A stretch of 64,000 bases of DNA, taken from assembly GCA_007570785.1 (NCBI GenBank), contig ML662449.1:16917252-16981251 (forward strand), written 5' to 3'. The notes under the pieces were generated by a model, which worked only from the letters and a program-made list of their open reading frames with translations, ran no database searches and was not told where the DNA came from. This DNA comes from Antilocapra americana (Eukaryota > Chordata > Mammalia > Artiodactyla > Antilocapridae). Within the stretch, counting starts at the first letter, position 1. Every line of letters begins with the position of its first letter. Below, piece by piece: positions 13,441 to 24,995 of the stretch. A program made the position numbers and the translations under genes.

Positions 13441-15755
13441 TGTCACTATTGTTCAGTTGCTAATGGCTTACTCTTTGCGACCCCATATATTGCAGCACTC
13501 TAGGATCCTCTGTCTTCCATTATCTCCCAGAGTTTATTCAAATTCATGTCCATTGAATCAGTGATACTATCTAAGCATCTCATCCTCTGCTGCCCCTTTC
13601 TAATTTTGCCTTCAAGCTTTCCCATCATCAGGGTCTTTTCCAATGAATCAGCTCTTCATATCACGTGGCCAATGTTCTGGAGCCTCAGCTTCAGCATCAG
13701 TCCTTCCAGTGAATATTAAAAGTTGATTATCTTTAAGATTTACTGGTTTTATAACTTTGTAGTCCAAGAGACCTTCAAGAGGCTTTTCTAGCACCACAGT
13801 TCGAGATCATCAGTTTTTTGGTGCTCAGCAATTCTTTATAGTCGAACTCTCACATATGTAGATGACTACTGGAGAAACCATAGCTTTGACTATATGGCCC
13901 TTTAATGGCAAAGTGATGTCTCTGCTTTTAACATGTTGCTAGTTTTGTCATAGCTTTCCATCAAAGGAGAAAGCCTCTTTTAATTTAAAGACTGCAGTCA
14001 TTGTCTGCACTGATTTTGGAACACAAGAAAATAAAACATATTTCTGCTTCCAGGTTTTCCTCTTCTATTGGCCATAAAGCAATGGGATCAGAGGGGCTTC
14101 CCAAGTGGCACAATGGTAAAGAATCTGCCTGCAATGCAGGAGACCCTGGTTTGATTCCTGTGTCAGGAAAATCCCCTGGAGGAAGGAATGGCAACCCACA
14201 CCAGTATTTTTTCCTGGAGAGTTCCATGGACAGAGGAGCCTAGCAGGCTACAATGGGGTCACAAATAATCAGATATGACTGAGAGACTAACATTACTACC
14301 AGTTTGATCTTATGGGGCTTTCTAATGTTGAGTTTCAAGCCAGCTTTTTCACTCTCCTCTTTCACCCTCATCAGGAAGCTCTTTAGTTTCTCTTCACTTT
14401 CCACCATTAGAGTGGTATCCTCTGAATATCTGAGGCTGTTGATATTTCTCCCAAAAATCTTGATTCCAGCTTGTGATTCATCAAGGCCAACATTTCCCAT
14501 GTTATACTCTGTATAGAAGTTAAATAAGAAGGGTGATAATATGCAGTCTTGACATACTCTTTTCCCAAATTTGAATCAATCCACTTTTCCAAATCCAGTT
14601 CTAACTGTTGCTTTTTGACCCACACAAGATTTCACAGGAGACAGGCAAGGTGGTCTGGTATTCCCATCTCTTTAAAAATTTTCCAGTTTGCTGTTATCTA
14701 CATAGTCAAAGGCTTTAGCATAGTCAATGAAGCAGAAGTAGATGTTTTTTCTGGAATTTCCTGCTTTATGCATGGTCCAACAAAAGTTGACAATTTGATA
14801 CCTGGTTCCCCTGCCTTTTATGAACCCAGCTTGTACATTTAGAAGTTCTCAGTTCATGTACTGCTGAAGCCTAACTTGTAGGATTTTGAACATTAGCTTG
14901 CTAGCATGTGAAATGAGTGCAATTGTGCAGCAGTTTGAACATTCTTTGGCATTGCCCTTTTTTGCGATTGAAATGAAAACTGACCTTTTCCAGTCCTGTA
15001 GCCACTAGTGAGTTGTCTAAATCTGTTGGTATATTGAGTGCAGCACTTTCATAGCATCATCTTTTAGGATTTGAAATAGCTCCACTGGAATTCCATCACC
15101 TTCACTAGCTTTGTTCGTAGTTAGACTTCCTAAGGACTTCACATTCCAGGATATCTGGCTCCAGGTGAGCAATCACACCATTGTGGTTATCTGTGTCAAT
15201 AAGATCTTATTGTATATAGTTCTTCTGTGTATTCTTGCCCCCTCTTCTTAATATCTGCTGCTTCTGTTAGGCTCTTATGGTTTCTATCCTTTATTGTGCC
15301 ATCTTTGAATGAAATGTTCCCTTGGTATGTCGTGTTTTCTTGAAGAGACCTCCAGTCTTTTCCATTCTATTGTTTTCCCCTATTTCTTTTCACTGTTCAC
15401 TTAAGGATTTCTTCTTTCTACTTGCTATTCTTTGGAACTCTGCATTCAAATGGGCATATCTTCCTTTTCTCATTTGTCTCTCACTTTTTTCCCCTGCAGC
15501 TATTTGTAAGTTCTCCTCAAATAGCCATTTTGCCTTTTTGCATTTCTTTTTCTTGAGATGGTTTTGGTTACCGCCTCCTGTACAATGTTGCAAACCTCCA
15601 TCCATAATTCAGGCACTCTGTTTATCAGATCTAAGCCCTTGGATCTATTTGTCACTTTTACTGTATAAGGGATTTGATTTAGGTAACACCTGAGTGGCCT
15701 AGTGGTTTTCCCTACTTTCTTCACTTAAAGTCTGAATTTGGCAATAAGGAGTTCT
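13441..15755 (-). mobile_element. BovB LINE, 3' two-thirds, split by a SINE
   Basis: Starts at the BovB 3' end (GTTCAGTTGC then CTCTTTGCGACCCC) and runs antisense through the C-terminal region and RT domain to the linker after the endonuclease, where it stops near 15755 (5'-truncated). A plus-strand Bov-tA SINE at 14093-14296 interrupts it. BovB text resumes at once on the far side (AGTTTGATCTTATGG matching the block that follows CAATGGGATC on the near side). Open pieces at 14240-14500, 15390-15605 and 15500-15724 on the minus strand belong to the polyprotein but lie in different frames. Dead copy. Confidence 0.93.
14093..14296 (+). mobile_element. Bov-tA SINE nested in BovB
   Basis: Complete tRNA-Glu-type head (GGGGCTTCCCAAGTGGCACA, then AATGCAGGAGACCCTGG) plus BovA body ending in TGACTGAGAGACTAAC. 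It sits inside the 13441-15755 BovB and is therefore younger than it. No clear target-site duplication remains. Confidence 0.93.
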
Positions 15756-17793
15756 GCATGAGATGGGTAATGGGAAATAAATGCAATTGTCTAAATATAG
15801 AAAAAAATAAGAATAACTTTTTCCCATGGAATAAAATCCCATTTTTCTCCCTCAATAGTTTACCAAAAAAAGAAATAAATAAATATTAAATAGATAAGAG
15901 AAAAAATATAGAGGAAAGGGAGAATGAGTGTATTAGCTCAAAGATAATAATTTTAATAATAAATGAATTAACAGCTAATGGCAAAAATGCATATAAATTA
16001 AGTAAAATTTAATGAAATATTGGTATATATGTGAAAAAGTCAAAGACAGAACCTCCAAAGAAATTCTTCCCTTATTTGTTTATAATGCCATTTATACCTT
16101 TTCATTAATAATGTCAGTCAGCTCCCCATTCCACCCAGAAAAGTGATTTTTTTTCCAATAGAGGCACACATGTGAACAGATTTCAAGTAAAGCCAAATAA
16201 GATATGAAAAATAAACCATTTCCTGCAAATAATTCAAAATAAGATTGTATCCCATAGAATGCATCCCACCAAGGTGGAATGAACCCTGCTAAGTGAATTT
16301 CAGTAAAAATCCGCAGAAGCATTCATGGTTCATTTACAGCTCCACTTTCCCACTCACAAGCCTTACTAATTCAGGCAAAGGAAAAGTAGATTCTACAACA
16401 CCCAGTCATTACAGCAAAGCTCAAAAGGAGGCAAAAAGATAGAAATCACTTTACACCAGGATAGAATAAATATACGTTCATGATATAAACACATTAGCCA
16501 TAGTCAGATGGAAAGAAAACACTAGAATCAAGTGTATTTGTGCCAGAGAAACAGAGAGAGAGCTACAGAAACAGAGAAAAAAGCAAGAAACCTAAAAATC
16601 CACATTAGATGAAACAGTTTTAAAATGCAATATATAGCACATGAAAACGTAGAATTTCAGGCAGAAAATAAATTTTCTGACTAGAGACATTAGGATTTTT
16701 GCCCATGCACATTAAAATTCCAGTATTCTTCTCTCACATTTAAAAAAAAAAGTGAAAAATCATGAATTGTCACATTTTTCTGAAAAGCCTAAATCATGGC
16801 AAAGGAATACAAAATAAAGAGAAAAAATGGCTAAAAGTGAAAAAACTAAGACAAAGTGTGCATATTGTTAACTAAAGGGAAGCTAGTTGAACATGACCAC
16901 ATGATATCTAAAAATAGTTAAAAATAATGAGATATTATTGTAAATTAAAAATATAATTTCCATTACTTAAATAAATGGTTAAAATTTAAAAAAAGAACAG
17001 AAGATCGAGAGATAAATTTCTGAATAAAAGATAAGATGTAGAGAAACATCTAATATTCAACTATTAGGAGTTTAGAAACAGACCACAAAGTAAACAAAGC
17101 AGAGGAAATTATTAAAGAAACAACTCAATCAAATATGCTAGAAATGATGAGAGATGCACAAATATGCAAAAAATAAATAAATAAACATAAACAACTTTTG
17201 GGACAAAATAGCAAGGATAAATAGGAGATCATTCATAGGACCATTTTAAGAGAAAAATGAGATTAACAGGTTTGAATTGATATGAGATTTTTAATTAACA
17301 AGGTTAGATCCAAGACTATCTGAATGAAAAGGACCCTTCTCTTAGTTCATTAATGAAAGTGGGCTTCTCAAAGTGGACATGAAAGGAATATTTAGAGATC
17401 TAAATATAAATGAAAAAGGGGAATCTCTTGAAAGATCAGTGAACTATCGCTGACATTTTACAAATTTCTAAATTATGTGAGATGTGGTTACAGAGAGGAA
17501 AAGTGTATAATTATTACAAAATTTGCCTAGTATAAGGAAGTATTAGTGTCAAAATTAACACCTTGAAGAATGTTCTCACTAGTGGGACTTCAGGTAATTT
17601 GCATACATTGCCTGAAAATATAAACTGTATTGTTCTCTTCCCTTTTTCTGCCCAGATTACACTATGTCTAGACTAGAAGCAATGTGAGTCTTTACTACAC
17701 TAAAGCATCTCAAGGCATCACCTTGCTCTGAGGATAATGTTATTGTGTACGATTACACAGAACCTCAATTGCTGTGATGTTCTCATTTGGTTC
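15756..17793. other. Unassigned A-rich DNA
   Basis: Strongly AT-rich, many A runs, no long reading frame with a recognisable domain and no repeat that I can name. It ends at the 5' LTR of the endogenous retrovirus. Confidence 0.5.
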
Positions 17794-18217
17794 TGTAGGG
17801 AAAGAGCAAATTAGCCAACATGGCATGGTCAGTCTCTCTCACCCCATGGCCTCTCACTCTTGCCCCACATTCTGCAAATAATGATTATGTAACAGCTCAG
17901 ATCATGTATAGTACAGTGCATGTGCATCACAAGTTACTTACTTGGCCACAGGCTACTTTTGTTCTGTGAGTATATATAAGCTTCACTGGAAAAGGCCCCA
18001 AAGGGTTGTGTGAGATTATGTTGTGCTATGTTGCTGCTACAGCTGCAATGCCAGCCAGGAGAGACTAATTGAGTCTACAGTTCCTACAGCTCCTCACATT
18101 TTTTCCAGCCTCTTGGCTTGTGCCTTGCCTACCCTTGTGCCATGAGTTCAGGGAACAATGTAGACAGTGAGATACAGCAAGACAATTGGTACTGTGAGCA
18201 GAATCAATAAGACAACT
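17794..18217 (+). repeat. 5' LTR of the endogenous retrovirus
   Basis: Begins TGTAGGGAAAGAGCAAATTA and aligns along its whole length with 20671-21087. A TATA element (TATATATAAG) lies at 17971-17980, followed by TTCACTGGAAAAGGCCC. The U3-R-U5 orientation is therefore plus strand. The aligned part continues to about 18217, past a TGGTACTGTGAG stretch at 18187 that resembles a primer-binding site. The LTR/internal boundary is therefore uncertain by about 35 bases. Confidence 0.82.
17971..17980 (+). promoter_or_regulatory. TATA box of 5' LTR
   Basis: TATATATAAG, conserved at the same place in the 3' LTR (20846-20855) although the LTRs have diverged around it. Confidence 0.6.
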
Positions 18218-18356
18218 GATGTAGTCAGCAGCAGGTAGAAGATGGATGGAGGAAGTCAGTGGCCACCGTATAGCACATGATAGCATGTGGCTATGATTCT
18301 CACACGGTGCGCTCCAGTGGAAGACTGGGAGGCAGTGGACAGTACAACAGATAGCA

Positions 18357-19044
18357 TTGAAAGGCGTTACAAACAAGGAGTTCCCATTTGCCAAACAAGG
18401 CTGCACAGACTGCCACTGGCACTGTGGTGTGGATTTTTCTGATGCCCTGAAGGTGAGTACGGATAGTTCTCTCTGTGATGTCATACCTGTGTGCAATGTG
18501 CAGAAATACTTGGATGAGCTACAGCAACATATATTAGTGTTGGAGCAACAACCTCATGGCCCTGAAGAACCCAACATCTCTGAGAGTGAGCCTGTAAGTG
18601 ATGGTGAAGATCAATGTTATGGGACTATGGGTCCCTGCTTGGCAGTGAGGCCCATTGTGCTGCAGAAAGTGACATATGAGCAGCCTATGGCCCCAGGGAG
18701 CATCCTCAATGGGCCCTCAATATGACTGGGTTCACAACTTATGTACTCAGGTGGAGTTGGTTGACTTGGGTGTGCAATTTCAGCAAAATTTAGGGGAGCC
18801 CTTGGCAGCATGGCTCTTGTGACTTTGGGAAACACGGGTATACAGTATCATGTGTTTTAGGGATGAGTTTGGATGGCTGGCATCTATAACCACTAGCCCC
18901 TCATTGAGACAAAGGTTGCAGGATGCTAGGCAGCTCATGCAGGGTGTGCCTAACCAAACACACGCCCTCATGGAATGGATCAACTCTGCCATCCACACCA
19001 TGTGGTCAAAAGCAGGAGAGCTCTCAGATACTGTGAGTAAATAG
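18357..19044 (+). pseudogene. Retroviral gag remnant
   Basis: Gag proteins form the virion core. Two plus-strand open pieces, 18357-18725 and 18850-19044, lie in different frames with a frameshift near 18720. Between them, in the second frame, is a block GEPLAAWLL at 18793-18819, a TGA stop at 18820-18822, then LWET. This type of W-LL-LW block is seen in the capsid region of mammalian endogenous gag proteins. The piece after it reads on through a leucine- and glutamine-rich helix-like stretch. The first piece has an acidic, proline-poor character with no clear motif. The gag assignment rests mainly on this block and on position between LTR and protease. No zinc knuckle was seen. Confidence 0.6.
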
Positions 19045-19664
19045 CATACCTATGTTGAGTTGACCCAAGTGGTGAGAGAACTGGGAATGAAGCAGTCCAT
19101 TTTTAACCCAAATATCCAAGGCCCAGATGCCAAGTGTTGTACTGGCAGCATTTGAGACACCGTTTTGAACAATCTACCTGTTTTGGATCCCTGACTGTTA
19201 TTCTCACACCCTATGTGGGGTGCCCCATCTATGAGGTGACCTCGATGATGGCTAGCTTGGGAGAATTGAGGGTCAGTGGCAGACAAACTGGACTAGAAAT
19301 GTGAAGATGCCAAAAAGAAACTGAGCTGGTAAAGGCCCACCCGGGTGACAAGAATGCAAATGTGGGCTGGTTTGCTGGCAGCAGGAGTTGACAGAAATAA
19401 AACTGACAGCCCAGTGGTCTGCTCTTAGAGCTGTGGAGGCAACTGAGACCAGAGCAGCAGTTTATAAAGTTTGAGAAGCACCCACAGCAAGAGAAAGGGG
19501 TAGTTCAGTTAAAAGATTGCATGGCATCCATGGGTGTTCTTTCGAGGATGCACTTTTCCACTTTGAATAGGACTCAGCCCAAGGTGCCCTCCTGAAGAGC
19601 CCAAGCAGGGACAGAAGACCCCATATAGAACCTGAAATGCTCTCGTCACTAGCTAATGTATAAA

Positions 19665-19745
19665 GGAATGGCCCCAGTTGACACTGGTGCTGAATGTAAC
19701 CTTGTTTACAGCACGCCAGAAGCTGTGTCCTAGCTGTAGAACAGT
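19665..19745 (+). pseudogene. Retroviral protease active-site remnant
   Basis: The aspartic-protease signature DTGAE is encoded at 19680-19694, preceded by AP-V and followed by a hydrophobic strand (CNLVY). In retroviral proteases the D of DTG is catalytic, and two subunits each supply one. Stops lie close on both sides, and I could not follow the rest of the fold, so only the active-site neighbourhood survives. Its place downstream of the gag remnant is the usual gag-pro order. Confidence 0.7.
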
Positions 19746-20658
19746 GTACTTGAAGGCTATGTCCTGTGATGTAGATTTACTAGAGCAGTTACTGTAAAGG
19801 TTGTGTCCTATGATGGGCTACTAACCGTTGTTTTTCTTGTAAATTTTAACAGTGTGTAAGCATTTGAGATCATGTGGGTGGGCTACGAATGCTGCGAAGG
19901 TCCCCTCCTTGAAGGGTGAGCCTGGTGCCTATGGGGGCTTTTGTAGGTCCTTAACGAAAAACCCTGCAGGAGTAGAGTTGCCCCTGTGGAGGCTTTCCTG
20001 CAATTTCACAAGGACAAACAGTAGACTGGACTTAGCCGTGGAAGATTAAGTGTGGTGATTTCACACTGAATAATTCTCACAACCACATAAGATTATGAGA
20101 GACAGTGCAGGGAGAGCTCTAGGAGAAGCAACTCTCCGAGAAAATGCTGAGTGCATATTTTATTGGTAAGTTATCTTGCAATCTTTAAGAGCACTAAAGC
20201 AAGACAGAGATCAGAACTCATGTATTAAAGAAGCTTCCTCCTGGAGGTCCGGAGGTAATTGCATGTACGTGGTAAAGAAGGCCTTTGAAGATAAGGGGGT
20301 TTGTTCTGCATGCAGAACAGCATCTGGCTAATGCTGACATGTCAGGTAGAACATCTAACTTAAGAGTAGGGGAGAGCAAGCAAGGAAGAGGGAATGAGTA
20401 AGATTAAATTCCAGGAAACATTTCTGAGAAAGCATTAAAACATGGTTCCTGCAATAAAGGCACTGAACATACAGAGGATGGCTCTTTTAGCCCCATGAGG
20501 ATAAGGACTGCAACATGAGTTCCAGGATATACCTGGTACTGAGTATTGCTACGTATTGGGGATGTAACTGCTGTTGCAAGATATAAAGTGTTAGCATTAC
20601 TCACGGAGGAAATATCACGGGAGGTGGACCGCATGTAGATTGTGAGGTGAGAGACCCT
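19746..20658 (+). other. ERV internal region without recognisable pol or env
   Basis: About 900 bases between the protease remnant and the polypurine stretch. No RT, integrase or envelope motif in any frame. Either the region is a deletion product, or it holds unrelated non-coding ERV sequence. Confidence 0.5.
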
Positions 20659-20670
20659 GAAGGGGTGGAG
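20659..20670 (+). promoter_or_regulatory. Possible polypurine tract
   Basis: GAAGGGGTGGAG lies immediately before the 3' LTR, where plus-strand DNA synthesis would be primed. One T interrupts the purine run. Confidence 0.5.
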
Positions 20671-21087
20671 GGTAAGGAAAGAGCAAATCAGCCAAGATGG
20701 CGTGGTCGGACTCTTACCCCACGGCCTCTCATTCTTGCCCCATGTTTTGTAAATTAAGACTGTGTAATAGCTGAGATCACTTATAGCACGCTGCATGTGT
20801 GCCACAAGGTACTCGCTTGGCCATGGGCTACTCTTATTCTATAAGTATATATAAGCTTCACTGAAAAAGCCCTGAAGGGTTGTGTGTGGTTATGCTATGT
20901 TATGTCTGCTGCTACGGCTGCTGTGCCAGCCAGGAGAGAATAGATGCCTCTTTAATTCCTACGGCTCCTCACATTTTCTTCCCAGTCTCTTAGCTCGCAC
21001 CTTGCCTACCATGGATTCAGTGAATAGTGTGCAAAGTGAGACACGGTGAGACAACTGGCACTGTGAGTAGGGTCAACAAGATAATTG
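20671..21087 (+). repeat. 3' LTR of the endogenous retrovirus
   Basis: Counterpart of 17794-18217. It shares the AAGAGCAAAT, GCCTCTCA-TCTTGCCCCA, TATATATAAGCTTCACTG, TGCCAGCCAGGAGAGA and CTCCTCACATTTT blocks, with many substitutions and small indels between. The terminal TG of the 5' copy is GG here. The end is set at the last aligned base, followed by TTC of a possible target duplication. Confidence 0.82.
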
Positions 21088-21681
21088 TTCGGGGTTTTCT
21101 TGTGTTTTCTAAAGAAAGCATCTGTGGAATCAGCCTTGTGACTTTGTTAGTCATCACCTTGATACTCTAGAACTTTGAAAGTCAGGAAAGGAAAGATGCT
21201 TTGGTTTTGAGAAAGAAATATGCCAGAGAAGTTCCATTAGTTCCCACTGATGAGAGATCCAAATAAGGACCTCTAGCTGGAAATAATGAGAGATAGACAA
21301 TGAGAAAAAGAGAAAGAGCAAGAGATTAAAAAAAAAATACAAAATAGCAATTTATCCTTGAGAAAATGAATCACAGATTTACCTGAGGCAAAGGGCTATT
21401 ATCTGTGAGAGCAAGGGACTTCTTTTATATAGGATGACAGTGAATTTATGGAATTTTTGTCACTGATATTGTGGTTAAATCACATACAGTACATTAGGTT
21501 AATGTGCATTTTAAGCATGGTTGACAACTAAAAGGTAAGGAGAATAGTTTATTGACTTAGTGTAAAGTGTGCCTTTGGATTGAAAAGAATTCAAGTAATA
21601 CATTTCAGCAGTTTCTGAGGGAAATATCAAAGAGACTTCGAAATGATCCTGAGAGACTTGAATTTCCCATTAATTTACACT
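21088..21681. other. Unassigned DNA
   Basis: No gene or repeat recognised. Confidence 0.5.
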
Positions 21682-21890
21682 TGGCTTCCCTGCTCAGTGG
21701 AAAAGAATCTGTCTACAATGCAGGAGACCTGGGTTTGACCCCTGGGTTGGGAAGATCCCCTGGAGGAGGGCATGGCAACCCATTCTAGTATTCTTGCCTG
21801 GAGAATCCCCATGGACAGAGGAGCCTGGCAGGCTACAGTCTTTGGGGTCGCAAAGAGCCGGACACGACTGAGTGACTAAACACAGCACAG
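21682..21890 (+). mobile_element. Bov-tA SINE
   Basis: Well-preserved copy: AATGCAGGAGACCTGGG, then GGTTGGGAAGATCCCCTGGA, GCAACCCATTCTAGTATTCT, GACAGAGGAGCCTGGCAGG and TCGCAAAGAGCCGGACACGA. First member of a tandem pair. Confidence 0.95.
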
Positions 21891-21900
21891 GCACATATAT

Positions 21901-22107
21901 GGGCTTTCTTGGTAGCTCAGACAGTAAAGAATTTGCCTTCAACGCAGGAGACCCGTGTTTGATCCCTGGGTCAGCAGAAAGCGATGGCTATCCACTCCAA
22001 TATTCTTGACTGGAGAATTCCATGGACAGAAGGGCCTGGAAGGCTACAGTTTATGAGGTCTCAAAGAGCTGCACATGATTGAGTGACTAACAGTTTTACT
22101 TTCAGGC
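21901..22107 (+). mobile_element. Bov-tA SINE, second of a pair
   Basis: Same family and strand as the preceding copy but more diverged. Flanked by GCACATATATGG at 21891-21902 and GCATATATATGG at 22106-22117 (one mismatch), a target-site duplication. It therefore inserted independently at the tail of the first SINE and is not part of a duplicated unit. Confidence 0.94.
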
Positions 22108-22117
22108 ATATATATGG

Positions 22118-24616
22118 GAAGATGTTCCATGAAAAAAAAAAAATCCAGGAGATTACAGAAATACCTCTGGTCCTGTGTAACAAACATATTGTGTCAATAA
22201 AAGAAAAGACAGTCAACCCACACTTCTTTTCTTCATGCTCACCCTCATTAAAAACAAACAAGTAAAAAACTAAAACATCTAACCTCTCATCATCAGTGTA
22301 TCTCAGTTACAGGGGGATGAGATTTTGGATTCTACATTTCAGATTGCCTGCAAATTCTTTCTAGAAAAAGACATAAATCCCAAAGAGTTGTTTTACATAA
22401 TACTAAAACTACTACTGCTAAGGTGGCACTCATTAAGAGTTAGCCAGAATAGTACTTCTACCCCTTCACAACAATGAACAGTTTCCTTGGTAACATATCA
22501 TTCAGAATTGAGAGGAGTCACTTCCCTTTTAAACTGCTTTTTGTATGCCTTTTAGCAATTTTTCTCTTCTGCTTGTTGTTATAGTTCTGCTAAAGTTCCA
22601 TTCCATTATTTTACCCAAAGGCCGCATATATTATAATAAGTATCCTCTAGTCTTATCTCATCTGTTACATGTTTTGCTGAAAATATTCCAAACTTTGGAA
22701 TCATGTCCTAATATATATGCAAGCTTTGATTTTTGACAATAGGGTCTTCAGTGTTTTGTTTCATCTGTTACTCTAACTTGTATACCGAAGTTTAATTTAT
22801 ATTAAATTTACTGTAAGCTAATACTTGAGTATTCTAAGCACTATCACTGTGAAATTAACTTCTAAAATGAGTGAATTGGAAAATTCTATAACTTGAAATA
22901 CAGACACAAATTTCTTATTTTACCTTTAAGAAGAATTAGGAATATTTAGAAAAGTTTCATTCTTTTGGCATCTCAATTTCCTCATCCATAAAATATATGT
23001 GTTCATCCAGGTACTTTGTGAGGATATCTACCACTCTAATATAATGTAATCCAAATCTTTTTTAAATTCCCAAAAGTGTGCAGTGAAGTATATCATCAAA
23101 AATGGTTTGTTATGAAATAGTCCAAGACTCATAGAATTCCATCTGTTCCTCTAGGAAATTCAAGTGGCACCTTAGCATACTAAAAACTTTGAGAATCACA
23201 ACAAGAAAGCACCTGTTCAGAATAATTATGTGTAATTCCCATTATCATCAACATAGTTTAGAAACCATAAATCTCATGTGACAAATCTCTCCCAAGTATC
23301 TCCCTTTCCTTAACTCTGCCAAAAAGCTAATATGATTTTTTTATTAAATATCTACAAAAAATTCCCCTGATAGTTGAAAAATTATTTCAAATGGTCACAA
23401 TGAAGTGGTATATGCTATAAATGGAATGGAGAATAATGTCACTTTATTTCTCCAAGCAGCAGGTCTTCATCAGGGACTTCAATATCAAACAAAAGTAGTG
23501 GATAAGAGTATGAGAAGGTGTGGCTTTGACAAAAATAAGAATTCAACTGCTTATGTTGGGTGCAACATACCCTCTGCACAAATATTATTAAGCATGCAAT
23601 TATTCACAGTTTAGATAACAAGTATAACAATATAGGATGTAGATTCTAATTAGTTCCTAAAAACAAGTTCTTTTTGCAATTCACTTGACCTTCTTTAAAC
23701 AAAGTCTGGATTGGAGAGTACTCGAAATAATTATAATTTGCCACACATTGATATTAAAATAACATTTTTGTTTGCTGACTTAATCCCTCATCTCCCCACA
23801 CGTTAGGGACTGACTTCTACTGAAGGTAGACTTTATAGGTTCAATGTTGCAAAATTCTAAAATTGGGGTTCAGAATTTGGGGGCAATAATCAAAGAAATG
23901 TGAAAATCAAGGTACAAGCCCCAAAATGCATATATGTCTTAAATTGAATAATTATTAAGTTTCTTTTAAAGTACTTATAAAAAACAGTGTAGTTTGTGCA
24001 CTCCTCAGGTACATTGAAAATTGGCCTATCTTAAGATACCCCTTTCAAACTATAAGAAAGAAATGAAGCTTTCAGAAATATGTCACAAGAAACAGTAAGG
24101 AAAGTTCTCCAAATAATGAGAAATTTCCCACCTTTCATTTCACAAAATAGACTGTGTACAGATACAGCTACCTGCAATTTGAGTATCCTAGAGGAATTAT
24201 CATAAAAATAATTACATTTTTGATGCATATAAAAATGTTATCAGTATCTCCATTTGGAGGATAAAATGAGCAGTTAGAAGACAAACGTGTAACTTCTGGG
24301 TTGGTGGGGGAGGCAAAGAATACAACATTTCTCCATAATCAACAATGGAACTGTCTTCTACAACGTGCTCTTCCCTTTACTCATCTCCAATATCTTGGCA
24401 CTCTGTGTATGCCACACCTAGTAGGAGATGGGGAGGGGGGGGATGGAAATCCTGGCTGTAGTTGAAATATCTTACAATTTATGGAGTCTTGAAATGAAAA
24501 TTAAGTTGATTTATAGAAAACACAGAAATGTGATTTTTTTCTTGCATACCCAAGTTTGAATGTTAAAAATGTTAAAATGTTAAAAATAAAAAAGTTAAAA
24601 TGTTTTTAACTGATCT
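22118..24616. other. Unassigned AT-rich DNA
   Basis: No gene seen. Includes a weak MIR-like stretch (22965-23030), a G-rich patch at 24429-24443 and a short AATGTTAAA-type repeat at 24559-24604 just before a BovB tail. Confidence 0.5.
22965..23030 (+). mobile_element. MIR SINE remnant (weak)
   Basis: TCTCAATTTCCTCATCCATA then AAAT, and a GTGAGGATATC block about 40 bases on, match the order of the MIR core. Short and diverged. Confidence 0.4.
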
Positions 24617-24995
24617 TATCTTTCAGTTCAGTTCAGCTGCTCAGTTATGTCAGACTCTTTGTGACCCCATGGAGTGCAGCAGGCCAGGCTTCTTTCTGTC
24701 CATCTCCAACTCCCAGAACTTACTCAGACTCATGTCCATCAAGTCAGTGATGCCATCCAACCATCTCTTCCTCTGTCATCCCCTTCTCCTCCTGCCTTCA
24801 ATCTTTCCTAACATCAGGGTCTTTTCCAATGAATCAGTTCTTCACATCAGGTGGCCAAAGTATTGGAGTTTCAGCTTCAGCATCAGTCCTTCCAATGAAA
24901 ATTCAGGTATGATTTCCTTTTGGATTGACTACTTTGATCTCCTTGCAGTCCAAGGGATTCTCAAGAGTCTTCTCCAACACCACAATTCACTGAAA
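24617..24995 (-). mobile_element. BovB LINE, 3'-end fragment
   Basis: Begins with the repeated CAGTTCAGTT that marks the BovB 3' terminus, then TCTTTGTGACCCCATGGA, and breaks off in the C-terminal coding region near 24995 (5'-truncated). Confidence 0.94.

Larger units (their letters stand above)
17794..21087 (+). mobile_element. Endogenous retrovirus, internally deleted provirus
   Basis: Two homologous LTRs of about 420 bases flank about 2.45 kb of internal sequence. The internal part carries gag-like reading frames and a retroviral aspartic-protease signature. I see no RT, RNase H, integrase or envelope sequence, and there is no room for them. The gag block and the protease context look closest to class III (ERV-L-like) elements, but this is recognition without a search. 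The LTRs differ at many positions, so the insertion is old. Coding remnants are broken by stops and frameshifts. A short possible target duplication is GGTTC before the 5' LTR and TGTTC at the end of the 3' LTR. Confidence 0.85.

Noticed and set aside
14120..14160. tRNA-like box sequences in the SINEs
   Set aside because: These are the tRNA-Glu-derived heads of Bov-tA elements and are not tRNA genes; cloverleaf sequence is not kept.
18065..18496. 143-residue minus-strand frame
   Set aside because: Runs across the LTR/internal junction of the ERV in reverse, with no domain and no conservation argument.
20404..20805. 133-residue minus-strand frame
   Set aside because: Overlaps the 3' LTR start in reverse; chance frame.
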